64,000 nt of DNA, taken from positions 3,121,336-3,185,335 of the forward strand of contig OZ024740.1 of the NCBI GenBank assembly GCA_964016885.1. Reading direction: 5' to 3'. The position numbers and the translations under genes are program-made. The notes under the pieces are model-generated. The model ran no database searches. It worked only from the letters and a program-made list of their open reading frames with translations, and had not been told where the DNA came from. This stretch comes from Eledone cirrhosa (taxonomy: Eukaryota; Mollusca; Cephalopoda; Octopoda; Eledonidae). Positions 25,501 to 41,500 of this stretch are shown here, piece by piece (within the stretch, counting starts at the first letter, position 1; each line of letters opens with the position of its first letter).

Positions 25501-28500
25501 ACCTCAATAATACCTCTCTAGACCTCACTAATACCTGACTAATACCTCACTAGACCTCACTAAAACCTCACTAATACCTCACTAATACCTCACTAATACC
25601 TCACTAATACCTCACAAGTACCTCTCTAATACCTCACTAATACCTCACTAATACCTCACTAATACCTCACTAATACCTCACTAGACCTCTCTAATACCTC
25701 AGTAATATCTCACGAGACCTAACTAATACCTCACTAATACTTGACTAATACCTCACTAATACCCCACACGATCTCACTAATACCTCACTAATACCTCACT
25801 AGACTTCAATAATACCTCACTAATACCTCACTAATACCTCACTAATACCTCACTAATACCTCACTAGACTTCACTAATACCTCACTAATACCTCACTAAT
25901 ACCTCACTAATAGCCCACTAGACCTCACGAATACCTCACGAATACCTCACTAATACCTCACTAGACCTCACTAATAGCTCACTAATACCTCACTAATACC
26001 TCACTAGACCTCACTAGACCTCACTAATACATTCACTAAACCTCACTAATACCTCACAATATCTCACTAATACCTCACTAAACCTGACTAATACTTCACT
26101 AGACCACACTAATACCTGACTAATACCTCACTAATTGCTCACTAGAGATCACTAGTATCTCACTAGAACTAGCTAATACCTCACTAATACCTCACTAGAC
26201 CTCTGTAGTACCTCCCTAATACCTCACTAATACCTCACTATTACCTCACTAATACCTCACTAATACCTCTCTAGACCTCGCTAGACCTCACTAATACCCC
26301 ACTAATACCTCACTAGAGCTAACTAATACCTCACTAGATCCCACTAATACCTCACTAGACCTCACTAATACCTCAGTAGACCTCACTAATACCTCACTAG
26401 TCCTCACTAAAACCTCACTAATATCTCACTAATACCTCATTAGACCTCACTAGACCTTACTAATGCCTCACTAGACCTCACTAATATCTCACTAGACCAG
26501 ACTAATACCATAGTAGACCTCACTAATACCTCACTAATACATTACTAGACCTCACTAGACTTCACTAATACCTCACTAGACGTCACTAGACGTCACTAAT
26601 ACCTCAATAATACCTCAGTAGACCTCACTTATACCACACTAATACCTCACTAGACCTCACTTATACCTCAGTAATACCTCACCAATAACTCACTAGACCT
26701 CACTAATACCTCACTAATACCTCACTAATACCTCACTAGACCTCACTAGAGCTCACTAATACCTCACTAATACCTCACTAGACCTCACTAATACCTCACT
26801 AATACCTCACAAGACTTCAGTAATACCTCACTAATACCTCACTAATACCTCACTAGACCTCACTAAACCTCATTAATACCACACTAATACTTCACTCATA
26901 CCTCACTAGACCTCACTAATACGTCACTAATACCTCACTAGACCTCAGTAATACCTCACTAATACCTCACTAGACCTCACTAATACCTCACTAATACCTC
27001 ACCAGAGCTCACTAATACCTCACTAAACCTCACTAATACCTCACTAATACCTCACTAATACCTCACTAATACCTCACTAATACCTCGCTAGACCTCACTA
27101 ATACCTCACTAGACCTCACTAATACCTCACTAATACCTCACTAATACCTCACTAGACCTCACTAATACACCACTAATACCACACTAATACCTCACTAATA
27201 CCGCACTAGACCTCACTAGACCTCACTAGACCTCACTAGACCTCACTAAACCTCACTAATACCTCTCTAATACCTCACTAGACCTCACTAATACCTCACT
27301 AGACCTCACTAATACCTCACTAATGCCTCACTAATACCTCACTAGATCTCACTAATACATCACTAATACCTCACTAGACCTCACTAATACCTCACTAATA
27401 CCTCACTAGACATCAGTAATACCTCACTAGAGCTCACTAATACCTCACTAGACCTCACTAATACCTCACTAATTCCTCGCTAGTCCTCACTAATACCTCA
27501 CTAGACCTCACTAATAGCTCACTAATACCTCACTAATACCTCACTAGACCTCACTAATACCTCACTAAACCTCACTAATACCTCACTAACACCTCACTAG
27601 ACCTCACTAGACCTCACTAATGCCTCACTAATACTTCACTAGACTTCGCTAATACGTCACTAATACCTCACTAATACCTCACTAGACCTCAATAATACCT
27701 CACTAGACCTGACTAATACCTGACTAATACCTCACTAGACCTCACTAAAACCTCACTAATACCTCACTAATACCTCACTAATACCTCACTAATACCTCAC
27801 AAGTACCTCTCTAATACCTCACAAATACCTCACTAATACCTCACTAATACCTCACTAATACCTCACTAGACCTCTCTAATACCTCAGTAATATCTCACGA
27901 GACCTAACTAATACCTCACTAATACCCCACTCGATCTCACTAATACCTCACTAATACCTCACTAGACTTCACTAATATCTCACTAATACCTCACTAATAC
28001 CTCACTAATACCTCACTAATACCTCACTAGACTTCACTAATACCTCACTAATACCTCACTAATACCTCACTAATAGCCCACTAGACCTCACGAATACCTC
28101 ACGAATACCTCACTAATACCTCACTAGACCTCACTAGACCTCACTAATAGCTCACTAATACCTCACTAATACCTCATTAGACCTCACTAGACCTCACTAA
28201 TACATTCACTAAACCTCATTAATACCTCATTAAACCTGACTAATACCTCACTAATACCTCACTAATACCTCACTAGACCTCACTAGACCTCACTAATACA
28301 TTCACTAAACCTCACTAATACCTCACAAAAACCTCACTAAACCTGACTAATACTTCACTAGACCACACTAATACCTGACTAATACCTCATTAATTGCTCA
28401 CTAGAGATCACTAGTATCTCACTAGAACTAGCTAATACCTCACTAATACCTCACTAGACCTCTGTAGTACCTCCCTAATACCTCAGTAATACCTCACTAA

Positions 28501-29800
28501 TACCTCACTAATACCTCACTAATACCTCACTAGACCTCGCTAGACCTCACTAATACCCCACTAATACCTCACTAGAGCTAACTAATACCTCACTAGATCC
28601 CACTAATACCTCACTAGACCTCACTAATACCTTAGTAGACCTCACTAATACCTCACTAGTCCTCACTAAAACCTCACTAATATCTAACTAATACCTCACT
28701 AGACCTTACTAATGCCTCACTAGACCTCATAAATATCTCACTAGACCACACTAATACCATAGTAGACCTGACTAATACCTCACTAATACATTACTAGACC
28801 TCACTAAACTTCACTAATACCTCACTAGACGTCACTAGACGTCACTAATACCTCAATAATACCTCTCTAGACCTCACTAATACCTGACTAATACCTCACT
28901 AGACCTCACTAAAACCTCACTAATACCTCACTAATACCTCACTAATACCTCACAAGTACCTCTCTAATACCTCACTAATACCTCACTAATACCTCACTAA
29001 TACCTCACTAATACCTCACTAGACCTCTCTAATACCTCAGTAATATCTCACGAGACCTAACTAATACCTCACTAATACTTGACTAATACCTCACTAATAC
29101 CCCACACGATCTCACTAATACCTCACTAATACCTCACTAGACTTCACTAATACCTCACTAATACCTCACTAATACCTCACTAATACCTCACTAATACCTC
29201 ACTAGACTTCACTAATACCTCACTAATACCTCACTAATACCTCACTAATAGCCCACTAGACCTCACGAATACCTCACGAATACCTCACTAATACCTCACT
29301 AGACCTCACTAATAGCTCACTAATACCTCACTAATACCTCACTAGACCTCACTAGACCTCACTAATACATTCACTAAACCTCATTAATACCTCATTAAAC
29401 CTGACTAATACCTGACTAATACCTCACTAATACCTCACTAGACCTCACTAGACCTCACTAATACATTCACTAAACCTCACTAATACCTCACAAAATTTCA
29501 CTAATACCTCACTAAACCTGACTAATACTTCACTAGACCACACTAATACCTGACTAATACCTCATTAATTGCTCACTAGAGATCACTAGTATCTCACTAG
29601 AACTAGCTAATACCTCACTAATACCTCACTAGACCTCTGTAGTACCTCCCTAATACCTCAGTAATACCTCACTAATACCTCACTAATACCTCACTAATAC
29701 CTCACTAGGCCTCGCTAGACCTCACTAATACCCCACTAATACCTCACTAGAGCTAACTAATACCTCACTAGATCCCACTAATACCTCACTAGACGTCACT
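22600..29800. repeat. Multi-kb higher-order repeats in the CCTCACTA array (about 3.1-3.4 kb)
   Basis: The rare string GATCCCACTAATACC, preceded by GAGCTAACTAATACC, lies at 22678, 23221, 25257, 26337, 28596 and 29771. Pairs two apart are spaced 3116 (23221 to 26337), 3339 (25257 to 28596) and 3434 bp (26337 to 29771), giving an alternating pattern. CAATATCTCA at 22941 and 26057 has the same 3116-bp offset, and the order of dozens of rare variants between 22.9 and 25.0 kb is repeated at 26.0-28.1 kb. Block edges are estimates. Confidence 0.8.
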
Positions 29801-30059
29801 AGACGTCACTAATACCTCAATAATACCTCACTAGACCTCACTAATACCTTACTACACCTCACTAGACCTCACATATACCTCAGTAATACCTCACCAATAA
29901 CTCACTAGACCTCACTAATACCTCACTAATACCTCACTAATACCTCACTATACTTCACTAATACGTCACTACTACCTCACAAATACCTCACTTATAGCTC
30001 ATTAGACTTCACTAATACCTCGCTAGTACCTCACTAATACCTCACTAATACCTCACTAA

Positions 30060-33000
30060 TACCTCACTCATACCACACTAGACCACTCTAATACCTCACT
30101 AATAGCTCACTAATACCCCACACGTAGTCAAGCTCATTAGACACTATTAGTACCTCACTAGATCTCACTAATACCTCACTAGACCTCACTAGACATTACT
30201 AACCCTCACTAATACCTCACTAATACATCACTAGACATCACTAATACCTCACTAGACCTCACTAATACCTCACTAATACCTCACTAGACCTCATTAATAC
30301 CTCACTAATACCTCGCTAGACCTCACTAATACCTCACTAGACCTCACTAATACCCCACTAATACCACACTAATACCTCACTAATACCGCACTAGACCTCA
30401 CTAGACCTCACTAGACCTCACTAGACCTCACTAGACCTCGCTACTACCTCACTAATACCTCACTAATACCTCACTAGACCTCACTAATACCTCAATAGAC
30501 CTCACTAATACCTCGCAAGACCTCACTAATACCTCACTAATACCTCACTAATAACTCACTAATACCTCACTAGACCTCACTAATACCTCACTAGACCTCA
30601 GTAATACATCACTAATACCTCACTAGACCTCACTAATACCTCGCTAGACCTCACTAATACCTCACTAGACATCACTAATACCTCACTAATACCTCACTAG
30701 ACCTCACTAGACATCACTAATACCACACTAATACCACACTAATACCTCACTAATACCGCACTAGACCTCACTAGACCTCACTAGACCTCGCTACTACCTC
30801 ACTAATACCTCACTAATACCTCACTAGACCTCACTAATACCTCGGAAGACCTCACTAATACCTCACTACTACCTCACTAGACCTCACTAGACCTTCTCTA
30901 ATACCTCACTAATACCTCACTAATACCTCACTAATACCTCACTAGACCTCACTAATACCTCACTAATACCTCACTAATACCTCACTAATACCTCACTAGA
31001 CCTCACTAATACCTCACTAATACCTCACAAGACTTCAGTAATACCTCACTAATACCTCACTAATACCTCACATATACCTCACTAGACCTCACTAAACCTC
31101 ACTAATACCACACTAATACTTCACTAATATCTCACTAGACCTGACTAATACCTCACTAGACCTCACTAATACTTCACTAATACCTAACTAAACCTCACTA
31201 ATACCTCAATAGACCTCACTAATACTTCACTAATACCTCACTAGACCTCACTAATACCTCACTAATACCTCACTAATACGTCACTAATACCTCGCTAGAC
31301 CTCACTACTAGCTCACTAGACCTCACTAATACCTCACTAATACCTCACTATACCTCACTAATACCCAACTAATACCACACTAATACCTCACTAATACCAC
31401 ACTAGACCTCACTAGAGCTCACTAGAGCTCACTAGACCTCACTAAACCTCACTAATACCTCACTTATACCTCACTAGACCTCACTAATACCACACTACAC
31501 CTTAATAATACCTCACTAATAACTCACTAATACCTCACTAGACCTCACTAATACCTCACTAAACCTCACTAATACGCCACTAATACCCCAAGAGACCTTA
31601 CTAATAACTCAGTAGACCTCACTAATATCTTAATAGACTACACTAATACCTCACTAATACTTCACTAATACCTCACTAGATATGACTAGACCTCACTAAT
31701 ACCTCACTAATACCTCACTAGACCTCACTAATACCTAACTACACCACTAATACCTCTCTAGATCTCACTAATACCTCACTAATACCTAACTAGACCTCAC
31801 TAAAACTCACTAATACATTCACTAAACCTCACTAATACCTCATTACACCTGACTAATACCTCACTAATACCAGAGTAATACCTCACTAAATCTCACTAAT
31901 ACCTCACTAATACCTCACTAATAGCTCACTAGACATCACTAGTATCTGACTAGAACTCGCTAATACCTCACAAAAACCCCACTAGACCTCACTAATACCT
32001 CACTAGACCTCACTAGACCTCTCTAATACCTCACTAATACCTAACACAACCTCACTAGACATCACTAGGACCTCACTAGATAACACTAGACCTCACTAAT
32101 ACCTCACTAGACCTCTGTAGTACCTCCCTAATACCTCACTAATACCTCACTAATAGCTCCCTAGACACTATTAGTACCTCACTAGATCTCACTAATACGT
32201 CACTAGACCTCACTAGACATTACTAACCCTCACTAATACCTCACTAATACATCACTAGACATAACTAATACCTCACTAGACCTCACTAATACCTCACTAA
32301 TACCTCACTAGACCTCATTAATACCTCACTAATACCTCGCTAGACCTCACTAATACCTCACTAGATCTCACTAATACCTCACTAATACCACACTAGACCT
32401 CACTAATACCCCACTAATACCTCACTAATACCGCACTAGACCTCACTAGACCTCATTAGACCTCACTAGACCTCGCTACTACCTCACTAATACCTCACTA
32501 ATACCTCACTAGACCTCATTAATACCTCACTAATACCTCGCTAGACCTCACTAATACCTCACTAGATCTCACTAATACCTCACTAATACCACACTAGACC
32601 TCACTAATACCCCACTAATACCTCACTAATACCGCACTAGACCTCACTAGACCTCACTAGACCTCACTAGACCTCGCTACTACCTCACTAATACCTCACT
32701 AATACCCCACTAATACCTCACTAATACCGCACTAGACCTCACTAATACCTCACTATACCTCACTAATACCTCACTAATACCTCACTAATACCTCACGAAT
32801 ACCTCACTAATACCTCGCTAGACCTCACTAATACCTCACTAGACCTCACTAATACCTCACTAATACCTCACTAGACCTCACTAGACATCACTAATACCAC
32901 ACTAGACCTCACTAATACCTCACTAATACCTCATTAATACCTCACTAGTACCTCACTAATACCTCACTAGACCTCACTAGACATCACTAATACCTCACTA

Positions 33001-35500
33001 GACCTCACTAATACCTCACTAATACCTCATTAATACCTCACTAATACCTCACTAATACCTCACTAATAACTCACTAATACCTCACTAGACCTCACTAATA
33101 CCTCACTAGACCTCAGTAATACATCACTATTACCTCACTAGACCTCACTAATACCTCACTAATACCTCACTAATACCTCACTAGACCTCAGTAATACATC
33201 ACTAATACCTCACTAGACCTCACTAATACCTCACTAGACCTCACTAATACCTCACTAGACCGCAGTAATACATCACTAATACCTCGCTAGACCTCACTAA
33301 TACCTCACTAGACCTCACTAATACCTCACTAATACCTCACTAGACCTCACTAGACATCACTAATACCACACTTATACCACACTAATACCTCACTAATACC
33401 GCACTAGACCTCACTAGACCTCGCTACTACCTCACTAATACCTCACCAATACCTCACTAGACCTCACTAATACCTCGCAAGACCTCACTAATACCTCACT
33501 AAACCTCACGAATACCTCACTAATACCTCGCTAGACCTCACTAATACCTCACTAATACCACAGGAAACCTCACTAATACCTCACTAGACCTCACTAATAC
33601 GTCACTAATACCTCACTAGACCTCACAAATACCTCACTAGACCTCACTAATGCCTCACTAATACCTCACTAATACCTCACTAATACCTCTCTAGACCTCA
33701 CAAATACCTCACTAGACCTCACTAATGCCTCACTAATACCTCACTAATACCTCACTAATACCTCACTAGACCTCACAAATACCTCACTAGACCTCACTAA
33801 TGCCTCACTAATACCTCACTAATACCTCACTAGACCTCACTGATACCTCACTAGACCTCACTAGACATCACTAATACCACACTAATACCTCACTAGACCT
33901 CACTAATACCTCACTAATACCTCACTAATAACTCACTAATACCTCACTAGACCTCACTAATACCTCACTAGACCTCAGTAATACATCACTAATACCTCAC
34001 TAGACCTCACTAATACCTCACTAATACCTCGCTAGACCTCACTAATACCTCACTAGACCTCACTAATACCTCACTAATACCTCACTAGACCTCACTAGAC
34101 ATCACTAATACCTCACAAATACCCCACTAGACCTCACTAATACCTCACTAGACCTCACTAGACCTCTCTAATACCTCACTAATACCTCACACAACCTCAC
34201 TAGACATCACTAATACCTCACTAGACCTCTGTAGTACCTCCCTAATACCTCACTAATACCTCACTATATATCATTATACCTCATTAATACCTCACTAGAC
34301 GCCACTAATACCTCACTATACTTCACTAATACGTCACTACTACCTCACAAATATCTCACTTATAGCTCATTAGACTTCACTAATACCTCGCTAGTACCTC
34401 ACTAATACCTCACTAATACCTCACTAATACCTCACTAAGACCACACTAGACCACTCTAATACCTCACTAATAGCTCTCTAGACACTATTAGTACCTCACT
34501 AGATCTCACTAATACCTCAATAGACCTCACTAGACATCACTAAACCTCACTAATACCTCACTAATACATCACTAGACATCACTAATACCTCACTAGACCT
34601 CACTAATACCTCACTAATACCTCACTAGACCTCATTAATACCTCACTAATACCTCGCTAGACCTCACTAATACCTCACTAGATCTCACTAATACCTCACT
34701 AATACCTCACTAGACCTCACTAATACCCCACTAATACCACACTAATACCTCACTAATACCGCACTAGACATCACTAGACCTCACTAGACCTCGCTAATAC
34801 CCCACTAATACCACACTAATACCTCACTAATACCTCACTAGACCTCACTAATGCCTCACTAATACCTCACTAAACCTCACTAATACCTCACTAATACGTC
34901 GCTAGACCTCACTAATACCTCACTAGACCTCACTAATACCTCACTAATACCTCGCTAGACCTCACTAATACATCACTAGACCTCACTAATACCTCACTAG
35001 ACCTCACTAATACCTCACTAATACCTCACTAATAACTCACTAATACCTCACTAGACCTCACTAATACCTCACTAGACCTCACTAGACATCACTAATACCT
35101 CACTAATACCTCACTAATAACTCACTAATACCTCACTAGACCTCACTAATACCTCACTAATACCTCACTAATAACTCACTAATACCTCGCTAGACCTCAC
35201 TAGTACCTCACTAGACCTCACTAATACCTCACTAATACCTCACTAGACCTCACTAGACATCACTAATACCACACTTATACCACACTAATACCTCACTAAT
35301 ACCGCACTAGACCTCACTAGACCTCACTAGACCTCGCTTCTACCTCACTAATACCTCACTAATACCTCACTAGACCTCACTAGACATCACTAATACCACA
35401 CTTATACCACACTAATACCTCACTAATACCGCACTAGACCTCACTAGACCTCACTAGACCTCGCTTCTACCTCACTAATACCTCACTAGTACCTCACTAG
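30060..35500. repeat. Second higher-order repeat domain marked by ACTATTAGTACC
   Basis: The rare variant GACACTATTAGTACCTCACT, followed by GATCTCACTAATAC, occurs near 30147, 32166 and 34486, with a related copy near 21290. Spacings are about 2.0 and 2.3 kb. Between these markers, runs of CCGCACTAGACCTCACTAGA and CCTCGCTAC recur in the same order. Within 34.7-35.6 kb there are also shorter duplications containing the CACACTTATACCACAC variant. These are satellite blocks with no gene content. Confidence 0.65.
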
Positions 35501-38500
35501 ACCTCACTAATACCTCACTAATACCTCACTAGACCTCACTAGACATCACTAATACCACACTTATACCACACTAATACCTCACTAATACCGCACTAATACC
35601 ACAGGAAACCTCACTAATACCTCACTAGACCTCACTAATACCACACTAGACCTCACTAATACCTCACTAATACCTCACTAGACCTCACAAATACCTCACT
35701 AGACCTCACTAATGCCTCACTAATACCTCACTAATACCTCACTAATACCTCGCTAGACCTCACTAATACCTCACTAATACCTCACTAATACCTCACTAGA
35801 CCTCACTAATACCTCACTAGACCTCACTAAACCTCACTAAAACCTCACTAATACCTCACTAATACCTCACTACACCTCACTAGACCTCACTAATACCTCA
35901 CTAATACCTCACTAGACCTTGCTGATACCTCACTAATACATCACTAGACCCCACTAGTCCTCACTAGACCTCACTAGACCTCACTAATACCTGACTAATA
36001 CCTCAATAGACCTCACAAAAACCTCACTAATACTCACTAATACCTCACTAATACATCACTAATACCTCACTAGACCTCACTAATACCTCACGAATACCTC
36101 AGTAATACCTCACTAGAACTCACTAATACCTCACTAATACCTCACTAAACGTCACTAATACCTCACTAATACTTCACAAGACCTCACTAGACCTCACTAA
36201 TAGCTCACTAAGACCTCACTAATATTTCACTAATACCTAGCTAGACCTCACTAATACCTCACTAGATCTCACTAGACCTCACTAATACCTCACTAATACC
36301 TCAATAATACCCCACTCGACCTCACTAATACCTCACTAATACCTCACTAAACGTCACTAATACCTCACTAATACCTCACTAGACTTCACTAATACCTCAC
36401 TAATACCTGACTAATACTTCAAAAGACCTCACTAGACCTCACTAATAGCTCACTAAGACCTCACTAATATTTCACTAATACCTCGCTAGACCTCACTAAT
36501 ACCTCACTAGACCTCACTAATAGCTCACTAATACCTCAATAATACCTCACTACACCTCACTAATACCTCACTAATACCTCACTAGACCTCTCTAGACCTC
36601 ACTAGACCTCACTAACCCTCACTAATATCTCACTAATACCTCACTAATACCTCACTAGATCTCACTAGACCTCACTAATACCTCACTAATACCTCAATAA
36701 TACCTCACTGGACCTCACTAATACTCCACTAGACCGCACTAATACCTCACTAATACCTTAGTAGACCTCACTATTACCTGACTAATACCTCACTAGACCT
36801 CACTAATACCCCACTAATACCACACTTATACTTCACTAATACCTGACTTACCTCAATAGAACTCACTAAACTTCACTAATACTTCACTAATACCTCGCTA
36901 GACCTCACTATTACCTCACTAATACCTCACTAGACCTCACTAATCCTCACTAATAACTCACTAATACCTCACTAATACCTAACAAGACCTCACTAGACCT
37001 CGCTAATACCTCACTAATACCTCAGTAAATATCTCACTAGATCTCACTAATACTTGACTAATAACTTACTAATACCTCACTAGATCTTACTAATACCTTA
37101 CTAATACCTCACTAATACCTCACTAGTACCTCACTAATACCTCACTAATAACTCACTAATAGCTCATTACATCCCACTTATACCTCACTAATACCTCACT
37201 AGATCTCACTAATACCTAGCTAAAGCTGTCTAATACCTCACTAATACCTAGCTAGAACTGACTAGACCTCACTAGAGCTCACTAATACCTCACTAATACC
37301 TCACTATACCTCACTAGACTTCACTAATACCTCAGTAATACCTCACGAGAATTCACTAGTACCTGACTAAAACCTCACTAATACCTCACTACACCTCACT
37401 AATATCTCACTAATCCTCACTAATAGCTCACTAGACCTCACTAGACCTCACTAATCCCTCACTTATACCTCACTAGACATCACTTATACATCACTAATAC
37501 CTCACTACTACCTCACTAGACCTCACTAAACCTCACTAATACCTCATTAATACCTCACTAATACCACACTAGACCTCACTAGACCTCACAAATACCTCAC
37601 TAATACCTCACTAGACGTCGCTAATACCTCACTAATACCTCACTAATACCTCACTAATACCTCACTAATACCTCACTAATACCTCACTACACCTCACTAA
37701 TACCTCACTAGCCCTGATTAATACCTGACTAATACCTCACTAGACCTCTGTAAAACCTCACTAATACCTCACTAATACCTGACTAATACCTCACTAATAC
37801 CTCACAAATATCTCTCTAATACCTCACTAATACCTCACTAATACCTCACTAATACCTCACTAATACCTCACTAGACCTCTCTAATACCTCACTAATACCT
37901 CACTAATACCTCACTAATACCTCACTAGACCTCACTAATACCTCACTAATACCTCACTAATACCTCACTAATACCTCACTAGAACCCACTAATACCTCAC
38001 TAATACCTCACTAGACCTCACTAATACCTCACTAGACCTCACTAATACCTCACTAATACCTCACTTGACATCACTAATACCCCACTAATACCTCACTAAT
38101 ACCTCACGAGACCTCACTAATACCTCACTAATACCTCACTAGACCTCACTAATACCTCACTAGACATCATTAATACCCCACTAATACCTCAATAATACCT
38201 CACTAGACCTCACTAATACCCCACTAGACATCACTAATACCTCAATAATACCTCACTAGACCTCACTAATACCTCACTAATACCTTATTAATAACTCACT
38301 AGACCTCACTAGACCTCACTAGACCTCACTAATACCTCACTGGACCTCACTAATACCTCACTAGACCTCACTAATCCTCACTAATACCTCACTAGACATC
38401 AGTAATACCTCACTAGACCTCACTAATACCTCACTTATACCTCACTAGACCTCACTAATACCTCACTAATACCTCACTAATACCTCACTAGACCTCACTA

Positions 38501-41500
38501 ATACCTCACTAATACCTCACTAATACCTCACTAATACCTCACTAGACATCACTAATACCCCACAAGACCTCACTAATATTTCACTAATACCTCACTAGAC
38601 TTCACTAATACCTCACTAAACCTCACTAATACATCACTAATACCTCACTAATACCTCACAAATGCCTCACTAATACCTCACTAGACCTCACTAATACCTC
38701 ACTCATACCTCACTAGACCTAACTAATACGTAACTAATACCTCACTAGACCTTTCTAGACCTCACTAATACCTCACTAATACCTCACTAGATCCCACAAA
38801 TAGCTCACTAGACCTCACTAATACGTCTCTAATACCTCACTAGTACCTCACTAACACCTCACTAATACCTCACTAATACCTCACTAGACCTCCCTAATAC
38901 CTCACTAGACCTCACTAATACCCACTAGACCTCAATAATACCTCACTAATTCCTCACTAGACCTCACACTTACCTCACTAATACCTCACTAGACCTCAAT
39001 AATACTCCACTAATACCACAGTAATACCTCACTAATACCGCACTGGACCTCACTAGACCTCACTAATACCTCACTAATACCTCACAAGACCTCGCTAATA
39101 CCTCACTAATACCTCACTAATACCTCGCTAGACCTCAATAATACTTCACTAATACCTCACTAGACCTCACTAATACCTCACTAGACCTGACTAATACCTG
39201 ACTAATACCTCACTAGACCTCACTAAAACCTCCCTATTAGCTCACTAATACCTCACAAATACCTCTCTAATACCTCACTAATACCTCACTAATACCTCAA
39301 TAATACCTCACTAATACCTCACTAGACCTCTCTAATACCTCACGAATACCTCAGTAATACCTCCCTAGACCTCACTAATACCTCACTAATACCTCACTAG
39401 ACTTCACTAATACCTCACTAATACCTCACTAATACCTCACTAATGCCTCACTAATACCTCACTAAACCTCACTCATACCTCACTAGACCTAACTAATACC
39501 TCACAAATACCTCACTGATAACTCACTAGCTCTCACTAATTCCTCACTAATACGTAACTAATACCTCACCAATACCTCACTAGATATCACTAGACCTCAC
39601 TAGACCTCACTAATACCTCACTAATACCTCACTAATACCTCACTAATACATCACAAATACCTCTATAAAACCTCACTAATACCTCACTAATACCTCACTA
39701 GACCTCACTAATACCTCACTAATACCTCACTAATACCTCAGTAATATCTCACTAGACCTCACTAGACCTCACTAATACCTCACTAATACCTCAGGAAACC
39801 TCACTAATACCTCACTAATACCTCGCTAGACCTCACTAATACCTCACTAGACCTCACTAATAGCTCACTAATACCTCACTAGTACCTCACTAATACCTCA
39901 CTAATAACTCACTAATAGCTCATTACATCCCACTTATACCTCACTAATACCTCACTAGAGCTCACTAATTCCTAGCTAAACCTCACTAATACCTCACTAA
40001 TACCTAGCTAGAACTGACTAGACCTCACTAGAGCTCACTAATACCTCACTAATACCTCACTAGCCCTCACTAGACTTCACTAATACCTCACTAATACCTC
40101 ACGAGACTTCACTGGTACCTGACTAGTACCTCACTAATACCTCACTAGACCTCACTAATATCTCACTAATCCTCACTAATAGCTCACTAGACCTCACTAG
40201 ACTTCACTAGAACTCACTAATCCCTCACTTATACCTCACTAGACATCACTTATACATCACTAATACCTCACTACTACCTCAGTAGTCCTCACTAAACCTC
40301 ACTAATAACTCATTAATACCTCACTAATACCACACTAGACCTCACTAGACGTCACTAATACCTCACTAATACCTCACTAGACGTCGCTAATACCTCACTA
40401 ATACCTCACTAATACCTCACTAATACCTCACTAGACCTCACTAATACCTCACTAATACCTCACTACACCTCTCTAATACCTCACTAATACCTCACTAGAC
40501 CTCACTAATACCTCACTAATACCTCACTAGACCTCACTAATACCTCACTAATACCTCACTAGACCTCTCTAAAACCTCACTAATACCTCACTAATTCCTC
40601 ACTAATACCTCACTAATACCTCACAAATACCTCTCAAATACCTCACTAATACCTCACTAATACCTCACTAATACCTCACTAATACCTCACTAGACCTCTC
40701 TAATACCTCACTAATACCTAACTAGAACCCACTAATACCTCACTAATACCTCACTAGACCTCACTAATACCTCACTAGACCTCACTAATACCTCACTAAT
40801 ACCTCACTTGACATCACTAATACCTCATAAGACCTCACTAATACCACCCTAATGCCTCCTAGACCTCACTAGACCTCAATAATACTTCACTAATACCTCA
40901 CTAATACCTCACTGGACCTGACTAATACCTGAATAATACCTCACAAGACCTCGCTAATACCTCACTAATACCTCAATAATACCTCACTAGACCTCACTAA
41001 AACCTCACTAATACCTCACTATTACCTCACTAATACCTCACAAATACCTCACAAATACCTCTGTAATACCTCACTAATACCTCACCAATACCTCAATAAT
41101 ACCTCAGTAATACCTCCCTAGACTTCACTAATACCTCACTAATACCTCACTAGACTTCACTAATACCTCACTAATACCTCACTAATACCTCACTAATGCC
41201 TCACTAATACCTCACTAAACCTCACTAATACCTCACTCATACCTCACTAGACCTAACTAATACCTCACAAATACCTCACTAATAACTCACTAGCTCTCAC
41301 TAATTCCTCACTAATACGTAACTAATACCTCACTAATACCTCACTAGAACTCACTAGACCTCACTAGACCTCAGTAATACCTCACTAATACCTCACAAAT
41401 ACCTCTCTAAAACCTCACTAATACCTCACTAATACCTCACTAGACCTCACTAATACCACAGTAATATCTCACGAGACCTCACTAATACCTCACTAATACT